Shown here: piece by piece, positions 52,235 through 63,879 of the stretch | Position numbering within the stretch: position 1 is the stretch's first letter | Layout: the number at the start of each line of letters is the position of its first letter | Assembly: GCF_003581585.1 (NCBI RefSeq) | Contig: NZ_QXIR01000001.1 | Coordinates: 186,001 to 250,000 of the forward strand | Direction: 5' to 3' | Source of the DNA: Bacillus salacetis | GTDB taxonomy: Bacteria > Bacillota > Bacilli > Bacillales > Bacillaceae_B | DNA length: 64,000 bases | Notes under the pieces: generated by a model | What the model saw: the letters and a program-made list of their open reading frames with translations, nothing else | What the model was told of the DNA's origin: nothing | The model's database searches: none | Program-made: the position numbers and the translations under genes

Positions 52235-53181
52235 ATCGTTGTTGCTTCCTTTCCTTTGGCTTTCGTGGCTTCAGCACGTCTCCAGATAAATGCGACTGTC
52301 AGGGTCAGCAGGACTGCCGTGACAAGCCTGATGACCAGGAGCGGCAGGACTGGGATGCCGAGCGGAACAAAGATCAGGGTGTCCTCGACCACCGCATGGC
52401 AGGCAACGAGGAAAATGAATGCCAGTGTGACATCCTTTCTGCTCACTCCGTCTTCTTTTACCGCCTGGATCATCACACCTGCTCCATAAGCAAGCCCGAT
52501 CAAGAGGCCGGCTGCCATCGTTGTGGAAGTGTTGGCATTCATCCCCATCGCCTTTGTGAACGGCGACATCCAATTGGAGAAGGCCGCAAGCCACTTCTTA
52601 TCTTTCAAAATTTGCAATGCGATCATTAGCGGAATGACAATCAAGGCAAGCTGAAGGATTCCATACCCTGCTTTTTCGAAGGCCAGCAGAATGATCTGCC
52701 CCCAGCTTTCCGGGTCTGCGCCCTGTGGCGGCATCATCCCGTACTGAGCGAGTTCACCGCCGCCATTCCATACGAGATTGATGACAATTGCGGACACGAC
52801 CGCCAATCCGATCCTCACAGTAAGGATGACCCAGATTTTCACGCCGACCTTCGCCGCAACCGATGATTCAATCAGCAGGTTGTGGCAGAAGCTGAGCATG
52901 ACCGCTACAATGAACACTTCTTTCACCGTCAAATCAAGTGAAAGAATCCCACCGATCGCTGCGTACAAATTGAGGAAGTTCCCAAGAACGAGTGGAATCG
53001 CCGCATCCCCTGAAAGGCCGAACAATCCCATGAATGGTGAAATTTTCTCAATGATCCAAGGCAGGATCGGCGTATGCTGCAGCATGACGACGATCATCGT
53101 GATCGGAAAAATGACCTTCCCCAAGGACCAGGTTGTCTTCAGCCCGGCTATTGAGCCGTTTTTTATAGATGTTCCAAGCAT
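52231..53181 (-). CDS. yvoD: Nucleoside-recognition (Gate) domain membrane protein YvoD
   Basis: A 316-residue protein with about eight membrane helices and two repeated Gate-like halves ([11 protein letters not shown]...; [14 protein letters not shown]...). Conserved blocks [16 protein letters not shown] and [16 protein letters not shown] form an internal duplication. Transport function unknown. It overlaps ppaX by 4 nt. Confidence 0.9.
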   Translation of the reverse strand: MLGTSIKNGSIAGLKTTWSLGKVIFPITMIVVMLQHTPILPWIIEKISPFMGLFGLSGDAAIPLVLGNFLNLYAAIGGILSLDLTVKEVFIVAVMLSFCHNLLIESSVAAKVGVKIWVILTVRIGLAVVSAIVINLVWNGGGELAQYGMMPPQGADPESWGQIILLAFEKAGYGILQLALIVIPLMIALQILKDKKWLAAFSNWMSPFTKAMGMNANTSTTMAAGLLIGLAYGAGVMIQAVKEDGVSRKDVTLAFIFLVACHAVVEDTLIFVPLGIPVLPLLVIRLVTAVLLTLTVAFIWRRAEATKAKGKEATTI

Positions 53182-53212
53182 ACTCCTTACTCCCCTTGTT
53201 TGTTCTATTTCT

Positions 53213-54034
53213 CTAGGCTTCTACATCATTATAGGGTTTGGCTGCATATCCCTTCATTCTCCTGTAAATCCACAGGCCGACGGCAATTATTATCAGGACG
53301 ATCGAAATCACCTGTGCAATGCGGAGATACTCTGTCAGCATCAAGCTGTCGGTCCGCATTCCTTCGACAAAGAACCGGCCGATGGAGTACCAGATCACAT
53401 AAGAAAGGAACAGCTCACCGACCCGTAGATTCAGTTTGCGGCGGATGATCAATAGTAATATGAATCCGGCAATATTCCAGAGAGATTCATAAAGAAAAGT
53501 CGGGTGATAATATGTACCATTGATGTACATTTGGTTGACGATAAAATCGGGCAGCATCAGATTCTCCAGGAACTGGCGGCTCACTTCCCCGCCGTGCGCT
53601 TCCTGGTTCATGAAATTCCCCCAGCGGCCAATTGCCTGGCCGAGGATGATGCTTGGGGCAGCGATATCAGCTAGCTTCCAGAAAGACAGCCCTTTTGATT
53701 TGGCAAAAAAGTAGGCAGTCGCTACGGAACCGATGAGAGCGCCATGAATGGCAATGCCTCCATTCCAGATTTTGACGATATCACCGGGATTTTGCGAATA
53801 ATAATCCCATTCAAATGCGACATAGTAGATGCGGGCAGAAATGATCGCAATCGGGATGGCCCAGACAATCAAATCGATGAATGTATCTTTCGGCAATCCA
53901 AGGCGGTCGCTTTCTCTCACCGCTAAATATAACGCCAATGCTATCCCCAATCCGATGATCAATCCATACCAATGAACCTGCAGCGGACCGAACTCGAACG
54001 CAATCGGATCAAGGGGCCTAATCGTAGACTCCAT
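53213..54034 (-). CDS. lgt: Prolipoprotein diacylglyceryl transferase
   Basis: A 273-residue integral membrane enzyme with seven helices that attaches diacylglycerol to the lipobox Cys. Signature [31 protein letters not shown] and [11 protein letters not shown] 54034 was chosen (9 nt after GGGAG) over the TTG six bases upstream. Confidence 0.97.
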   Translation of the reverse strand: MESTIRPLDPIAFEFGPLQVHWYGLIIGLGIALALYLAVRESDRLGLPKDTFIDLIVWAIPIAIISARIYYVAFEWDYYSQNPGDIVKIWNGGIAIHGALIGSVATAYFFAKSKGLSFWKLADIAAPSIILGQAIGRWGNFMNQEAHGGEVSRQFLENLMLPDFIVNQMYINGTYYHPTFLYESLWNIAGFILLLIIRRKLNLRVGELFLSYVIWYSIGRFFVEGMRTDSLMLTEYLRIAQVISIVLIIIAVGLWIYRRMKGYAAKPYNDVEA

Positions 54035-54066
54035 ACTCAAACACTCCCATTCTTCAAATCAAATAT

Positions 54067-54126
54067 CCTTTAACGCACTAACGTAACAGGGGACTGTCCC
54101 CGGCTGCGTTAACGCGTCATTGCACT
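54067..54126. repeat. GGGGACTGTCCCC-type repeat between hprK and lgt
   Basis: CTTTAACGCACTAACGTAAC, AGGGGACTGTCCCC, GGCTGCGTTAACGCG. Nearly the same left arm as the copy in the his operon. It lies within the hprK operon. Confidence 0.8.
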
Positions 54127-54171
54127 AAAAGAGTCAAACTCTTTCAGCTCTTAAAAGGGGTAAAGCCGGTC

Positions 54172-55107
54172 TTAGAAATCTTCCTGATCGCCTTCGTCGA
54201 TGACGTCACTCAGGCGGTTGGTGAATTGTTCCGCTGCATTGACTCCCATTCGTTTCAGGCGGAAATTCATCGCGGCGACTTCGATGATGACGGCAAGGTT
54301 ACGCCCCGGGCGGACCGGCACCGTCAATCTTGTGATGTCCGTATCAATGATCCGCATTTTTTCTTCTTCTAATCCCAATCTGTCATATTGCTTGGTTTTA
54401 TCCCACAGCTCCAAGTCGATGCAAAGTGTGATCCGCTTATAGCTCCGGACCGCTCCTGCTCCGAAAAGGGTCATGACATTGATGATGCCCAGGCCGCGGA
54501 TTTCGAGCAGATGCTCAATCAGCTCAGGGGAACTGCCGACAAGTGTATCGGTGTCTTCCTGGCGGATTTCCACGCAGTCATCCGCAACAAGACGATGCCC
54601 TCTTTTCACAAGCTCAAGAGCTGTCTCACTTTTACCAACACCGCTTTTTCCTGTAATCAGTACACCTACTCCATAAATATCCACCAATACACCATGGATG
54701 GCGGTTGTCGGAGCAAGCTTGCTTTCAAGATAATTGGTCAGGCGGCTGGAAAAACGGGTCGTTTTCATCGGGGTTTTCATGACAGGGACATCATTGCGGG
54801 TGGAGGCTTCCACCAATTCCTGGGGGATATCCATGTCCCTGCTGATGATGATTCCCGGTGTAATGTCGGTGCACAGCTGATCCATGCGTGATTTGCGCTG
54901 GCTGTCATCCAGTTTTTCAAGGAAGCTTAGCTCTGTCTTTCCAAGAAGCTGGATCCGTTCTGCGGGATAGTAGTTAAAGTATCCTGCCATTTCCAATCCC
55001 GGCCGCGATATATCACTTGTGACGATGGGGCGATGCAGCCCTTCCTCCCCGCTCACCAATTCCAATCCAAACTTCTCAACAATATCTTTCGCGCGTACTT
55101 TTGCCAA
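54172..55107 (-). CDS. hprK: HPr kinase/phosphorylase
   Basis: A 311-residue bifunctional enzyme phosphorylating or dephosphorylating Ser46 of HPr and Crh. N-terminal domain with [20 protein letters not shown]; Walker A GKSGVGKS (153-160), ADDCVEI, and the C-terminal signature [14 protein letters not shown]. It starts at TTG 55107 after AAGGAGG, matching the B. subtilis N-terminus; the longer ATG frame is not conserved. Confidence 0.97.
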   Translation of the reverse strand: MAKVRAKDIVEKFGLELVSGEEGLHRPIVTSDISRPGLEMAGYFNYYPAERIQLLGKTELSFLEKLDDSQRKSRMDQLCTDITPGIIISRDMDIPQELVEASTRNDVPVMKTPMKTTRFSSRLTNYLESKLAPTTAIHGVLVDIYGVGVLITGKSGVGKSETALELVKRGHRLVADDCVEIRQEDTDTLVGSSPELIEHLLEIRGLGIINVMTLFGAGAVRSYKRITLCIDLELWDKTKQYDRLGLEEEKMRIIDTDITRLTVPVRPGRNLAVIIEVAAMNFRLKRMGVNAAEQFTNRLSDVIDEGDQEDF

Positions 55108-55357
55108 AAAGAAGTCCTCCTTTTTTATGCGAATCATTATATGTATCAGGTATTTTTGACAGATCTTAACCCAGACAGCTGCCCCTGCATCTGTAACTTT
55201 GCGCAAAGACCTCTGTAATGAATTCATCCTAACTCATTTTAGCACTTTTCTACAGGTGACTACCACCTTGGCAGACCTTGTTTTTCCATTGGGGTGTCCA
55301 CAATCTGTCCAACTATCCTATATATCAAATGAAAACTGGATAGAGAGGTGGATAAAT

Positions 55358-56029
55358 ATGAAAATTGCCATTGATGCCGGCCACGGTTACAGCACACCCG
55401 GAAAACGAAGTCCCTCAGGAATGAAGGAGTATGAATTCAACAGGGCGGCTGCCCTGTCAGCAAAAGCTGCTCTCCTTACTTATGAAAATACGGAGGTCTT
55501 CTTTACTCATTCTGATCAAGAAGATGTCAGTTTAAAACTCCGGACCGATTCAGCAAACAAATGGGGTGCCGATGTGTTTGTCTCCATTCATGCAAATGCT
55601 TTTGGAAATGGGTGGAATAACGCAGGGGGAATAGAAACTTACGTTTATAAAACAAAACCTGCCCCGGCAGTAAAACTGGCGAACATCCTGCAAACTAGAG
55701 TGGTGTCAGCAGCCGGTCTAGCAAACCGGGGGGTGAAAGCAGCCGATTTTCATGTGCTGCGGGAAACGAAGATGACTGCCGTGCTCGTGGAATGTGGATT
55801 CATGACAAATCAAAAAGAGGCAGCACTGCTCGGTTCAACTCAATACCGTGAATCTTGCGGAGAGGCAGTTGCTCTTGCGGTGGCAGAGTACTGCAATCTG
55901 ACTAAAAAATCCTTGAAAAGCAGTTTGTATAAAGTCCAGACAGGAGCTTTTTCCAAAAAAGAAAATGCAGAGGCATTGGCTGCCAAGCTACGAAAGGCGG
56001 GGTTTCAAGCATTTATTTCGAGGGATTGA
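55358..56029 (+). CDS. N-acetylmuramoyl-L-alanine amidase with shortened SPOR domain
   Basis: A 223-residue Amidase_3 Zn2+ hydrolase: IDAGHG (first His), KEYEFNRAA (Glu), SIHANAFG (second His) and VECGFMTN (catalytic Glu). No signal peptide is visible, so it may be a sporulation or phage-derived lysin. Residues about 189-223 match the first half of a SPOR domain (LYKVQTGAFSKKENAEALAAKL) and stop early; a repeat element begins 13 nt after the stop codon. ATG 55358 follows GAGAGG. Confidence 0.88.
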   Translation: MKIAIDAGHGYSTPGKRSPSGMKEYEFNRAAALSAKAALLTYENTEVFFTHSDQEDVSLKLRTDSANKWGADVFVSIHANAFGNGWNNAGGIETYVYKTKPAPAVKLANILQTRVVSAAGLANRGVKAADFHVLRETKMTAVLVECGFMTNQKEAALLGSTQYRESCGEAVALAVAEYCNLTKKSLKSSLYKVQTGAFSKKENAEALAAKLRKAGFQAFISRD

Positions 56030-56042
56030 AGTTTTTCTTTGA

Positions 56043-56230
56043 AAAAGGCTGTATTCTTATATATTGTTGCTTTCGGAAAAATCCCAGGTGCCGGATTTCC
56101 CCCCTAAAGATTTTACTTTCAAAAAACGAGCAGCTCTTTTCTTTCCTGCTCACCGGGGTTTTTAGGAAGGTTTACCAGAGATATTATTTGAAATTAATAT
56201 TGAATAGCAACAAAGTTGACGAAAAGATCC
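56043..56230. repeat. ~190-bp MITE-like element, copy 2
   Basis: It starts AAAAGGCTGTATTC with TATTGTTGCTTTCGG and ends AATAGCAACAAAGTTGACGAAAAG, forming terminal inverted repeats. The interior closely matches the copy at 10097-10296 (CGGAAAAATCCCAG, GAGCAGCTCTTTTCTTTCC). Confidence 0.75.
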
Positions 56231-56232
56231 CC

Positions 56233-56277
56233 AAAAAAAAGAGTGAGAAGCAGTTTTCATGCCTCTCACTCTTTTCG
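56233..56277. terminator. Terminator of the yvlABCD operon
   Basis: Stem AAAAGAGTGAGA/TCTCACTCTTTT with T-tracts on both strands, directly after yvlD. Confidence 0.8.
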
Positions 56278-56628
56278 TTTTTTCATTGGCTCAATAACAG
56301 CTTTTTGAATCGCTATATTGATGATGGACAGGATGATTGCGGCAAGGAATGCCATCCCGAAGCCATCGATTTCGAAGCTGTCTCCCATTATGCCATCAGT
56401 GAGCAGCAATGTAACTGCATTAATGACAAAGAGGAACAGCCCCAGTGTTAAAATGGTGGCCGGCAGTGTCAGCAAAATCAAGATCGGCCTTACCAGTACA
56501 TTTAAAATGGCAAGAATGAAGCTGGCGATGACGGCCGCTCCGAAGCTGGATACTTCAAATCCTTGGAAGTAACCGGCAAGACTGACAAAAACCACCGCAT
56601 TGATTAAAATTCCGATCAGCCATCTCAT
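56266..56628 (-). CDS. yvlD: YvlD, phage-holin-4-like membrane protein
   Basis: A 120-residue protein with four membrane helices and the conserved LAILNVLVRPILILLTLPATILTLG block of the DUF360/YvlD family. Linked to cell-envelope stress in Bacillus. Last gene of yvlABCD. Confidence 0.9.
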   Translation of the reverse strand: MRWLIGILINAVVFVSLAGYFQGFEVSSFGAAVIASFILAILNVLVRPILILLTLPATILTLGLFLFVINAVTLLLTDGIMGDSFEIDGFGMAFLAAIILSIINIAIQKAVIEPMKKRKE

Positions 56629-56643
56629 TGTATTTACCCCTTC

Positions 56644-56826
56644 TTATCTTTTAGGGAGTACAAACGCAGCTATAATATAAGCCAAGCCTAACGGGAAGAA
56701 CCCAGTCGGGAACAGCAAAATGACAAAGAGGATCCTCAGTATGTTTGCGCTTATGCCGGTTTGTTCGGCGATACCGCCAATCACTCCCGCCAAGACCTTA
56801 TTGGTACGTGAACGACCAAGAGCCAT
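56644..56826 (-). CDS. yvlC: YvlC, PspC-domain protein
   Basis: A 60-residue PspC protein: LGRSRTNKVLAGVIGGIAE with two hydrophobic stretches and a C-terminal FVLPKR. A minimal phage-shock-type envelope stress component. Confidence 0.9.
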   Translation of the reverse strand: MALGRSRTNKVLAGVIGGIAEQTGISANILRILFVILLFPTGFFPLGLAYIIAAFVLPKR

Positions 56827-56861
56827 TCAATATCATCCTCTCTTACATCTTATGTGTTGTC

Positions 56862-58019
56862 CTACATATCATTCTTCTCTTCCGATTTTTTTATGAGGAC
56901 GGAACCTGTTTTTGTGTGAGCAAAGATATGCAGCTTCCTATCCGATTCACTTTCCTTGGAGAAGTGAACATGCTTTTGTACCACTTCATTTTTCTCTTCT
57001 ACTATATTGATACCCTCCATCTCGATCTTAAAACTGCCAAGGTTGGACTTGGCTTCTCCTTTCAAGCCGATGGAATCAGGAACATATAAATCAATACCGC
57101 CTGTGACAGCCTTGGCATGAAGGGTGTCCGCCCTTTCGCCTCTAAGGCTGCAGACAATGGTCCCGTTCAATGACTGCAGGTCGGTTTCCACCACATCACC
57201 TTCAAGGTAAACCTTACCGTTGATGGACTCCGCTTCTACACTATCTGAATGGATATTAGCCAAATGAATGGCTCCGTTGGAAGTATCGACTTCTATCATC
57301 TTCGCGGTCATATCCTTCAACTCCACTTTTCCATTGCCAGAGCGGACCTTGAACGAAGCAGCCTTCATCCTTTCCGACTTCACGGTGCCGTTAAGAACCT
57401 TGACCAAGACCTTTTCATACTGCGCTTGAGGCACATAGATGGTGGAATTCACCTTCATCCACTTCAATTCAGTGGATAAGCGCATCTTACCGTTTTCTAT
57501 ATAAAAATCAGCATTGGCGAGGAACGATCTCCTTGCTTCTTCAAGGTCATCTGTGCGGTATACTTTCACCTGACACTCGACCCTGACCTCATTTTGGTCC
57601 CAAGGAAGAACCTCCACCTTTCCATTCGCTACATCTATTGCAATTTCTTTAAGCGTTTCCACTTCAGTTTCCTGAAACACGTGGGAAAGCTCAATCGATT
57701 TATTAAATTCGAAATCCAAATCAATGTTCTTAACTTTGTTTAAAGCGGACTGGAAAAAGTCGATCAGTTTATCCTTGCCATTATTGAAATGCTGAGATGA
57801 TTTTCCGTCTCCCTGATAGCCTGATTTCTCGCCAGAACCTGTAAAGAGCCTGGACAGGTCATCAAGCAAATCAGTTTCTTTCTCCTTGTAGCTTGCTTTC
57901 TCTTTATAAGGGGTGTCTTCTTTATCTTTATCCAATGCATCCAGCAGTGTCAATGCTTCCTTGGTGGACAGCTGGCCTCTTTCAACCATTTCCAATATAC
58001 GTTTGCGTTCTTCATTCAT
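56862..58019 (-). CDS. yvlB: YvlB, DUF4097-family protein
   Basis: A 385-residue soluble protein: a short helical N-terminus (ILEMVERGQLSTKEALTLLDAL), a charged linker, then a right-handed beta-helix-like repeat region (NGKVEVLPWD; SGNGKVELKDM; SINGKVYLEGD; SLNGTIVCSL). ATG 58019 follows GGAGTGGATAAGG. It acts with YvlACD in envelope stress; molecular role unknown. Confidence 0.9.
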   Translation of the reverse strand: MNEERKRILEMVERGQLSTKEALTLLDALDKDKEDTPYKEKASYKEKETDLLDDLSRLFTGSGEKSGYQGDGKSSQHFNNGKDKLIDFFQSALNKVKNIDLDFEFNKSIELSHVFQETEVETLKEIAIDVANGKVEVLPWDQNEVRVECQVKVYRTDDLEEARRSFLANADFYIENGKMRLSTELKWMKVNSTIYVPQAQYEKVLVKVLNGTVKSERMKAASFKVRSGNGKVELKDMTAKMIEVDTSNGAIHLANIHSDSVEAESINGKVYLEGDVVETDLQSLNGTIVCSLRGERADTLHAKAVTGGIDLYVPDSIGLKGEAKSNLGSFKIEMEGINIVEEKNEVVQKHVHFSKESESDRKLHIFAHTKTGSVLIKKSEEKNDM

Positions 58020-58039
58020 CCTTATCCACTCCTTCAAAG

Positions 58040-58363
58040 TTATAACAGTACTTTTATTCCCTTATACACGTTCCAAATAACGACGGCCAATGAAATTAGC
58101 AGCGAAAACCCAATGGCGAGGAAAATAAAGACCGGCACTCCGCTTCCTACTGATAAAATACCGATATCAAAGAATATCCCCGCAATGACCAGCGGCAGTG
58201 CAATCAGCGGCAGCAGATGGGATAGAAACGCTGATTTGGCATGTCTTTTCGTTTCCGGATCCGTTGTTAAAAAATAGACTACAATCGGAAAGATGAACCC
58301 GGCGAAAAAGATGCTGAAATAACAAAGGGATGAAAGCAATTTGTTTGTCTCCAAGGCAGTCAC
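58040..58363 (-). CDS. YvlA-like DUF4870 membrane protein
   Basis: A 107-residue protein with three membrane helices, typical of DUF4870 (LCYFSIFFAGFIFPIVVYF; AKSAFLSHLLPLIALP). First gene of the operon with yvlBCD. Confidence 0.82.
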   Translation of the reverse strand: MTALETNKLLSSLCYFSIFFAGFIFPIVVYFLTTDPETKRHAKSAFLSHLLPLIALPLVIAGIFFDIGILSVGSGVPVFIFLAIGFSLLISLAVVIWNVYKGIKVLL

Positions 58364-58624
58364 TCCCCTCTCTGTTATTAATATTTACGATGTGACTCCC
58401 TAAAGGTTTCATAGCTGAAGTGTTTTCTTTAAAATAATCTTCCCACATTTTCCGGTTTCTTCCCTCCATCGCAAGGCTGAGAAACGGTACGTATCGGGAT
58501 GTGTTTTTCACTTATGCGCGCAGGTGATTCCTGCTCCAGATGTGCGGCTGCGCGTGGCTGGGTGCTGGAACTGCATGTGGGGTCCGCCTGACCCGGTAAT
58601 CCCGCAGGTGTGAAACACTATCCC

Positions 58625-58677
58625 TTTAGCGCTTTAAAGCAAGTGGGGACTGTCCCCACTTGCTTTAAAGCGCTAAA
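58625..58677. repeat. 53-bp perfect palindrome of the GGGGACTGTCCCC family
   Basis: Two 26-base arms around a single central T; each arm carries AGCGCTTTAAAGCAAG then TGGGGAC. A fragment of the modular element family (GGTAATCCCGCAGGTG) lies just before it at about 58525-58615. Confidence 0.9.
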
Positions 58678-58690
58678 GCTTTCTATAGAC

Positions 58691-58726
58691 CAAAAAACAA
58701 GCACCCGCGACCCGGGTGCTTGTTTA
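58691..58726 (-). terminator. Terminator of uvrBA
   Basis: Stem AACAAGCACCC/GGGTGCTTGTT with a TTTTTT run on the minus strand, just after uvrA. Confidence 0.9.
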
Positions 58727-58739
58727 TGATCAAACTATG

Positions 58740-61619
58740 TTAGCGGCTGCTGCCGACTTCTTCTTTTTCTTTGATCCGTTTTTCCATCCTCGCCCTGTCG
58801 CGTTCAAGGATCGGCTTCAGGTATCTGCCTGTATAGGACTCGGGTACCTCGGCGACTTTTTCCGGTGTGCCGGTACCGATGATGGTTCCGCCTTTGTCGC
58901 CTCCTTCAGGACCTAAATCGATGATATAGTCCGAAGCTTTGATGACATCGAGATTATGTTCAATGACAAGGACAGTATCACCATTTTCAACAAGACGCTG
59001 AAGGACAACCAGAAGACGGGAAATGTCATCCACATGGAGACCGGTTGTCGGTTCATCCAGAATATAAAGGGAGCGACCGGTCGAGCGGCGGTGAAGTTCA
59101 GAAGCGAGCTTCACCCGCTGGGCTTCCCCTCCGGATAGTGTCGTCGCAGGCTGGCCAAGCTTGATGTAGCCGAGGCCGACATCCGCTATCGTCTGCAGCT
59201 TGCGTTTGATTTTCGGGATGTTTTCAAAGAATTGAAGTGCATCCTCGATGGTCATCTCAAGTACATCGGCAATGTTTTGGCCTTTATACTTCACTTCAAG
59301 CGTTTCACGGTTATAACGTTTGCCATGGCAGACCTCACACGGTACATATACATCAGGCAGGAAATGCATCTCGATTTTGATGATTCCATCTCCGCGGCAT
59401 GCTTCACAACGCCCGCCTTTCACGTTGAAGCTGAAGCGGCCTTTCTTGTAGCCTCGCACCTTCGCTTCGTTTGTACTTGCGAATACATCACGGATATCAT
59501 CGAATACACCTGTATAAGTGGCTGGATTGGACCTTGGCGTTCTGCCAATCGGTGACTGGTCAATGTCGATGACTTTATCAAGGTGTTCAACACCCTTGAT
59601 CTGCTTATGTGTTCCCGGCTTCGATTTGGCTCTATGAAGCTGCTGGGCAAGAGATTTATGGAGGATCTCGTTGATCAGCGTACTCTTACCGGATCCCGAC
59701 ACACCAGTAACAGAAGTGAATATGCCCAGCGGAATCTTCACCTTGACGTTCTTCAGATTGTTTTCCTTGGCACCGACCACTTCGATGTACCGGCCATCAG
59801 GCTTTCGGCGTTCAACCGGAAGCGGGATGAACTTCCTCCCGCTCAAGTATTGGCCAGTCAATGAACTATCATCTTCCATGACTTCCTGCGGTGTACCGGC
59901 AGATACGATTTCACCGCCGTGAACACCTGCCCCTGGGCCGACATCAATCAGATAATCGGCGGCAAGCATGGTGTCTTCATCATGTTCCACCACGATGAGG
60001 GTATTCCCGATATCACGCATATTCTGCAACGTGGAAATCAGCCGGTCATTATCTCTCTGATGAAGGCCGATGGACGGCTCGTCCAGGATATAAAGGACAC
60101 CTGTCAACCGGGAACCGATCTGGGTAGCCAGCCTGATGCGCTGGGCTTCCCCGCCCGACAAGGTACCGGCGGCACGGCTGAGTGTCAGGTAATCCAATCC
60201 GACATTCACGAGGAAGCCGAGCCGTTCACGGATTTCCCTCAGGATCAAGTTGGCGATTTTCATTTCTTTCTCCGTCAATTCAAGCCCGGCAAAAAACGCT
60301 TCCGCTTCCTCGATGGAGAAAGCTGTCACTTCACCGATGTGGAGGGAATCGACTTTCACAGCAAGGCTTTCCGTCTTCAGGCGGTACCCTTTACATTTAG
60401 GGCACGGCTGCTGCGCCATATACTTTTCCATCTGTTCACGTATATAGTCTGAACTTGTCTCTTTGTAGCGGCGTTCTACGTTCCGCACAACGCCTTCAAA
60501 TTGAATATAGTTCTCCCTTACCTGTCCCCAGTCATTTTCATAACGGAAATAAACTTCATCACCGTTTGATCCGTAAAGGATTTTATCAAGCTGGTGTTTC
60601 GGCAGGTCTTTTACCGGGACATCCATATCAATTCCAAAGTGGTTGCAGACTGCCTTCAATAATTGCGGATAGTACTGGGAACTTGTCGGCTCCCATGGTG
60701 CGATGGCATTCTCATTCAACGTCTTTTCCATGATCGGGATGATGAGCTCCTTGTCCACTTCGAGCTTGGAACCGAGCCCATCACAGCTTGGGCATGCGCC
60801 GAACGGGCTGTTGAAGGAGAACATTCTCGGTTCAAGTTCGCCGATGGAAAATCCACATTCCGGGCAGGCATGGTGCTCGCTGAACAATAATTCCTCTTCA
60901 CCGATCACATCTATGATCACACGGCCATCGGCAAGGCGAAGAGCCGTTTCAAGCGAGTCGGAAAGCCGGGCTTCCACGCCTTCCTTCACAACGACACGGT
61001 CAATGATGACCTCTATATCATGCTTCTTGTTCTTCTCAAGCTCGATGTCGTCTCCAAGATCAAGGACCTCTCCGTTGACGCGCACCCTTACATATCCCTG
61101 CTTTTTAATCTCTTCAAAGGTCTTCACATGAGTCCCTTTCCTGCCGGAAATGATCGGCGCAAGGACCTGAAGCTTTGTGCGTTCGGGGTATTCCAGGATC
61201 CTGTCGACCATCTGCTGGATGGTCTGAGAACTTATTTCGATCCCGTGGATGGGGCAGACCGGTCTGCCGACACGGGCATAAAGCAGGCGCAGATAGTCAT
61301 AGATTTCTGTAACTGTCCCAACCGTAGAACGCGGGTTTCGGCTTGTTGTCTTCTGATCGATCGAGATTGCAGGGGATAATCCTTCAATCGCATCGACATC
61401 CGGTTTATCCATTTGGCCGAGGAACTGCCTCGCATAAGCAGACAGCGACTCGACATACCGCCTTTGGCCCTCGGCGTAAATCGTATCGAAAGCCAAAGAC
61501 GATTTCCCGGATCCCGATAAGCCCGTCAATACGACGAGCTTATCCCTCGGAATCGTTATATCGATGTTTTTTAAGTTATGTGCTCTAGCTCCTTGTACTA
61601 CTATTTGATCTTTAGCCAT
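58740..61619 (-). CDS. uvrA: UvrABC system protein A
   Basis: A 959-residue ABC-type ATPase that recognises bulky DNA lesions. Two ATPase halves: [12 protein letters not shown] (about 32) and [10 protein letters not shown] (about 640), two signature LSGGEAQR motifs, and Zn fingers CPECGF/CPSCDG and [14 protein letters not shown]. It is 7 nt downstream of uvrB. Confidence 0.98.
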   Translation of the reverse strand: MAKDQIVVQGARAHNLKNIDITIPRDKLVVLTGLSGSGKSSLAFDTIYAEGQRRYVESLSAYARQFLGQMDKPDVDAIEGLSPAISIDQKTTSRNPRSTVGTVTEIYDYLRLLYARVGRPVCPIHGIEISSQTIQQMVDRILEYPERTKLQVLAPIISGRKGTHVKTFEEIKKQGYVRVRVNGEVLDLGDDIELEKNKKHDIEVIIDRVVVKEGVEARLSDSLETALRLADGRVIIDVIGEEELLFSEHHACPECGFSIGELEPRMFSFNSPFGACPSCDGLGSKLEVDKELIIPIMEKTLNENAIAPWEPTSSQYYPQLLKAVCNHFGIDMDVPVKDLPKHQLDKILYGSNGDEVYFRYENDWGQVRENYIQFEGVVRNVERRYKETSSDYIREQMEKYMAQQPCPKCKGYRLKTESLAVKVDSLHIGEVTAFSIEEAEAFFAGLELTEKEMKIANLILREIRERLGFLVNVGLDYLTLSRAAGTLSGGEAQRIRLATQIGSRLTGVLYILDEPSIGLHQRDNDRLISTLQNMRDIGNTLIVVEHDEDTMLAADYLIDVGPGAGVHGGEIVSAGTPQEVMEDDSSLTGQYLSGRKFIPLPVERRKPDGRYIEVVGAKENNLKNVKVKIPLGIFTSVTGVSGSGKSTLINEILHKSLAQQLHRAKSKPGTHKQIKGVEHLDKVIDIDQSPIGRTPRSNPATYTGVFDDIRDVFASTNEAKVRGYKKGRFSFNVKGGRCEACRGDGIIKIEMHFLPDVYVPCEVCHGKRYNRETLEVKYKGQNIADVLEMTIEDALQFFENIPKIKRKLQTIADVGLGYIKLGQPATTLSGGEAQRVKLASELHRRSTGRSLYILDEPTTGLHVDDISRLLVVLQRLVENGDTVLVIEHNLDVIKASDYIIDLGPEGGDKGGTIIGTGTPEKVAEVPESYTGRYLKPILERDRARMEKRIKEKEEVGSSR

Positions 61620-61626
61620 TTACCGG

Positions 61627-63612
61627 TCATCCTTCCGCTTTTAACTCTAGAATCGTGTCACGCAGCTGGGCGGCACGTTCGAAGTCCAGCGCTCTCGCCG
61701 CTTCCTTCATTTCTCCTTCTAAGCTGGCAATGAGCTTTTCTCTCTCTGGCTTGGTAAGCTTTGAAACCTTCTTTTGCGGCCCTGCATACTCTTCCTGCTC
61801 TTCTGCAGCATGGGTCGCACGGATAAGGTTCGGAATGCTCTTCTGAATTGTCCGGGGAGTGATCCCGTGTTTTTTGTTATATTCCGTTTGAATTTCACGG
61901 CGGCGCTTCGTTTCATCCAGTGCCTTCTGCATCGAGTCCGTCACCTTATCTGCATACATGATGACGTGGCCGTTGGCATTCCGGGCAGCACGGCCGATTG
62001 TCTGGATAAGTGAACGCTCGGAACGCAGGAACCCTTCTTTATCCGCATCCAAGATGGTCACCAGCGACACTTCAGGTATATCAAGCCCTTCCCTCAGGAG
62101 GTTGATCCCGACCAGGACATCATATTTACCCATCCGGAGATCCCTGATGATTTCAATCCGCTCGAGTGTTTTGATTTCCGAATGCAGGTACTGTACCTTG
62201 ATCCCGATTTCCTTCAGGTATGCCGAGAGGTCTTCCGACATCTTTTTCGTCAAGGTGGTCACCAGTACGCGTTCGTTTTTCTCGATCCGCTCATTGATTT
62301 CACCGATAAGGTCATCGATCTGCCCTTCAATCGGACGGACCTCGATTTCCGGATCCAGCAGGCCGGTCGGCCGGATGATCTGCTGAATCATTTCAGGACT
62401 GTGCTCCTCTTCATATGGACCCGGTGTCGCGGATACATAGACGAGCTGATTCGATTTCTGTTCAAACTCTTCAAATCTCAGCGGGCGGTTATCCATTGCC
62501 GACGGAAGCCTGAACCCATGATCGACAAGGACTTTTTTCCGCGCCTGGTCACCGTTGAACATTCCCCTGATCTGCGGAAGGGTCACGTGCGATTCATCGA
62601 TGACAATCAGGAAGTCATCAGGGAAATAATCAATGAGAGTATAAGGTGTCGATCCCGCAGGACGGAGCGTCAGATGACGGGAATAGTTCTCGATCCCGGA
62701 ACAGAATCCCATCTCCCTCATCATTTCAAGGTCGTAGCGCGTCCTCTGCTCCAAGCGCTGGGCTTCAAGCAGTTTATTTTCTTCCCTCATGACTTTCAGC
62801 TGTTCTTCGAGCTCCTGCTCAATATTTTCAATGGCGATCTTCATTTTCTCTTCACGGGTAACGAAGTGGGATGCCGGGAATATCGCGACATGATCCCGCT
62901 CGCCGATGATTTCGCCGGTCAGTGAATCGACTTCCCTGATCCGGTCAATTTCGTCTCCGAAAAATTCGATCCTCATGCAATGTTCATCCCTTGAAGCCGG
63001 GAAGATTTCGACAACATCGCCGCGGACCCTGAATGTCCCGCGCTTAAAATCGATGTCATTCCGGGCATATTGCACATCCACCAGCTTACGGAGCAGCTGA
63101 TTCCGTTCAATTTCCATCCCTACTCTTAATGAGACGACGAGATCCCGGTATTCCTCAGGCGAACCGAGTCCGTAAATGCAGGAAACACTGGCAATGATGA
63201 TGACATCCTTCCGTTCGAACAGTGCTGATGTCGCCGAGTGCCTAAGCTTGTCGATTTCGTCATTGATGCTCGCATCTTTTTCGATGAATGTATCTGTCTG
63301 CGGAACGTACGCTTCCGGCTGGTAGTAATCATAGTAACTGACAAAATATTCAACCGCATTGTCGGGGAAAAATTCCTTGAACTCACTGTAAAGCTGTCCG
63401 GCAAGGGTCTTGTTATGGGCAATCACCAAGGTGGGCTTGTTGACTTGCTGAATGACATTTGAAACAGTGAAGGTTTTTCCTGTCCCTGTAGCCCCAAGCA
63501 GGGTCTGATGCCTTTTCCCATCGCGGATGCCCTGGGCAATTTCCTTGATGGCCGCCGGCTGGTCTCCTTCCGGCTGATATTTCGATTGCAAATTAAATTG
63601 ATCTTTCACCAT
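61627..63612 (-). CDS. uvrB: UvrABC system protein B
   Basis: A 661-residue damage-verification helicase: Walker A GATGTGKT (39-46), beta-hairpin [16 protein letters not shown]-like IDESH, helicase motif [11 protein letters not shown], and a C-terminal UVR domain ([22 protein letters not shown]). The SOS box upstream predicts DNA-damage induction. Confidence 0.98.
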   Translation of the reverse strand: MVKDQFNLQSKYQPEGDQPAAIKEIAQGIRDGKRHQTLLGATGTGKTFTVSNVIQQVNKPTLVIAHNKTLAGQLYSEFKEFFPDNAVEYFVSYYDYYQPEAYVPQTDTFIEKDASINDEIDKLRHSATSALFERKDVIIIASVSCIYGLGSPEEYRDLVVSLRVGMEIERNQLLRKLVDVQYARNDIDFKRGTFRVRGDVVEIFPASRDEHCMRIEFFGDEIDRIREVDSLTGEIIGERDHVAIFPASHFVTREEKMKIAIENIEQELEEQLKVMREENKLLEAQRLEQRTRYDLEMMREMGFCSGIENYSRHLTLRPAGSTPYTLIDYFPDDFLIVIDESHVTLPQIRGMFNGDQARKKVLVDHGFRLPSAMDNRPLRFEEFEQKSNQLVYVSATPGPYEEEHSPEMIQQIIRPTGLLDPEIEVRPIEGQIDDLIGEINERIEKNERVLVTTLTKKMSEDLSAYLKEIGIKVQYLHSEIKTLERIEIIRDLRMGKYDVLVGINLLREGLDIPEVSLVTILDADKEGFLRSERSLIQTIGRAARNANGHVIMYADKVTDSMQKALDETKRRREIQTEYNKKHGITPRTIQKSIPNLIRATHAAEEQEEYAGPQKKVSKLTKPEREKLIASLEGEMKEAARALDFERAAQLRDTILELKAEG

Positions 63613-63733
63613 CCTGCCTCCCGTTCAAATAGACTTATCTATATCAAATATACCCTGTTAGCTCATTCTCTAAAGCCTCTCTGCTCAATAATCTCATTCT
63701 ACCACAAGCTCACTGCAAAAAACCAACAATAAG

Positions 63734-63747
63734 CGAACAAAAGTTCG
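63734..63747 (-). promoter_or_regulatory. LexA (DinR) SOS box of uvrBA
   Basis: CGAACAAAAGTTCG, a perfect match to the Bacillus consensus CGAAC-N4-GTTCG, about 120 bp upstream of uvrB. Confidence 0.93.
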
Positions 63748-63879
63748 TGTTTGTTGGATGCTTAATAAAGAGCTGCATTCATACAGATTTTCACTCTGGA
63801 AATTCAGCGTGGCGGAGTTTATCCTTGATACTGTTTTTTTCTGACCGTGGATATTTCTATAGATTGGCCCCACCGGTAA

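Noticed and set aside
55108-55227. N-terminal extension of hprK
   Set aside because: The conserved N-terminus begins at TTG 55107 behind AAGGAGG; the upstream residues match no family member.
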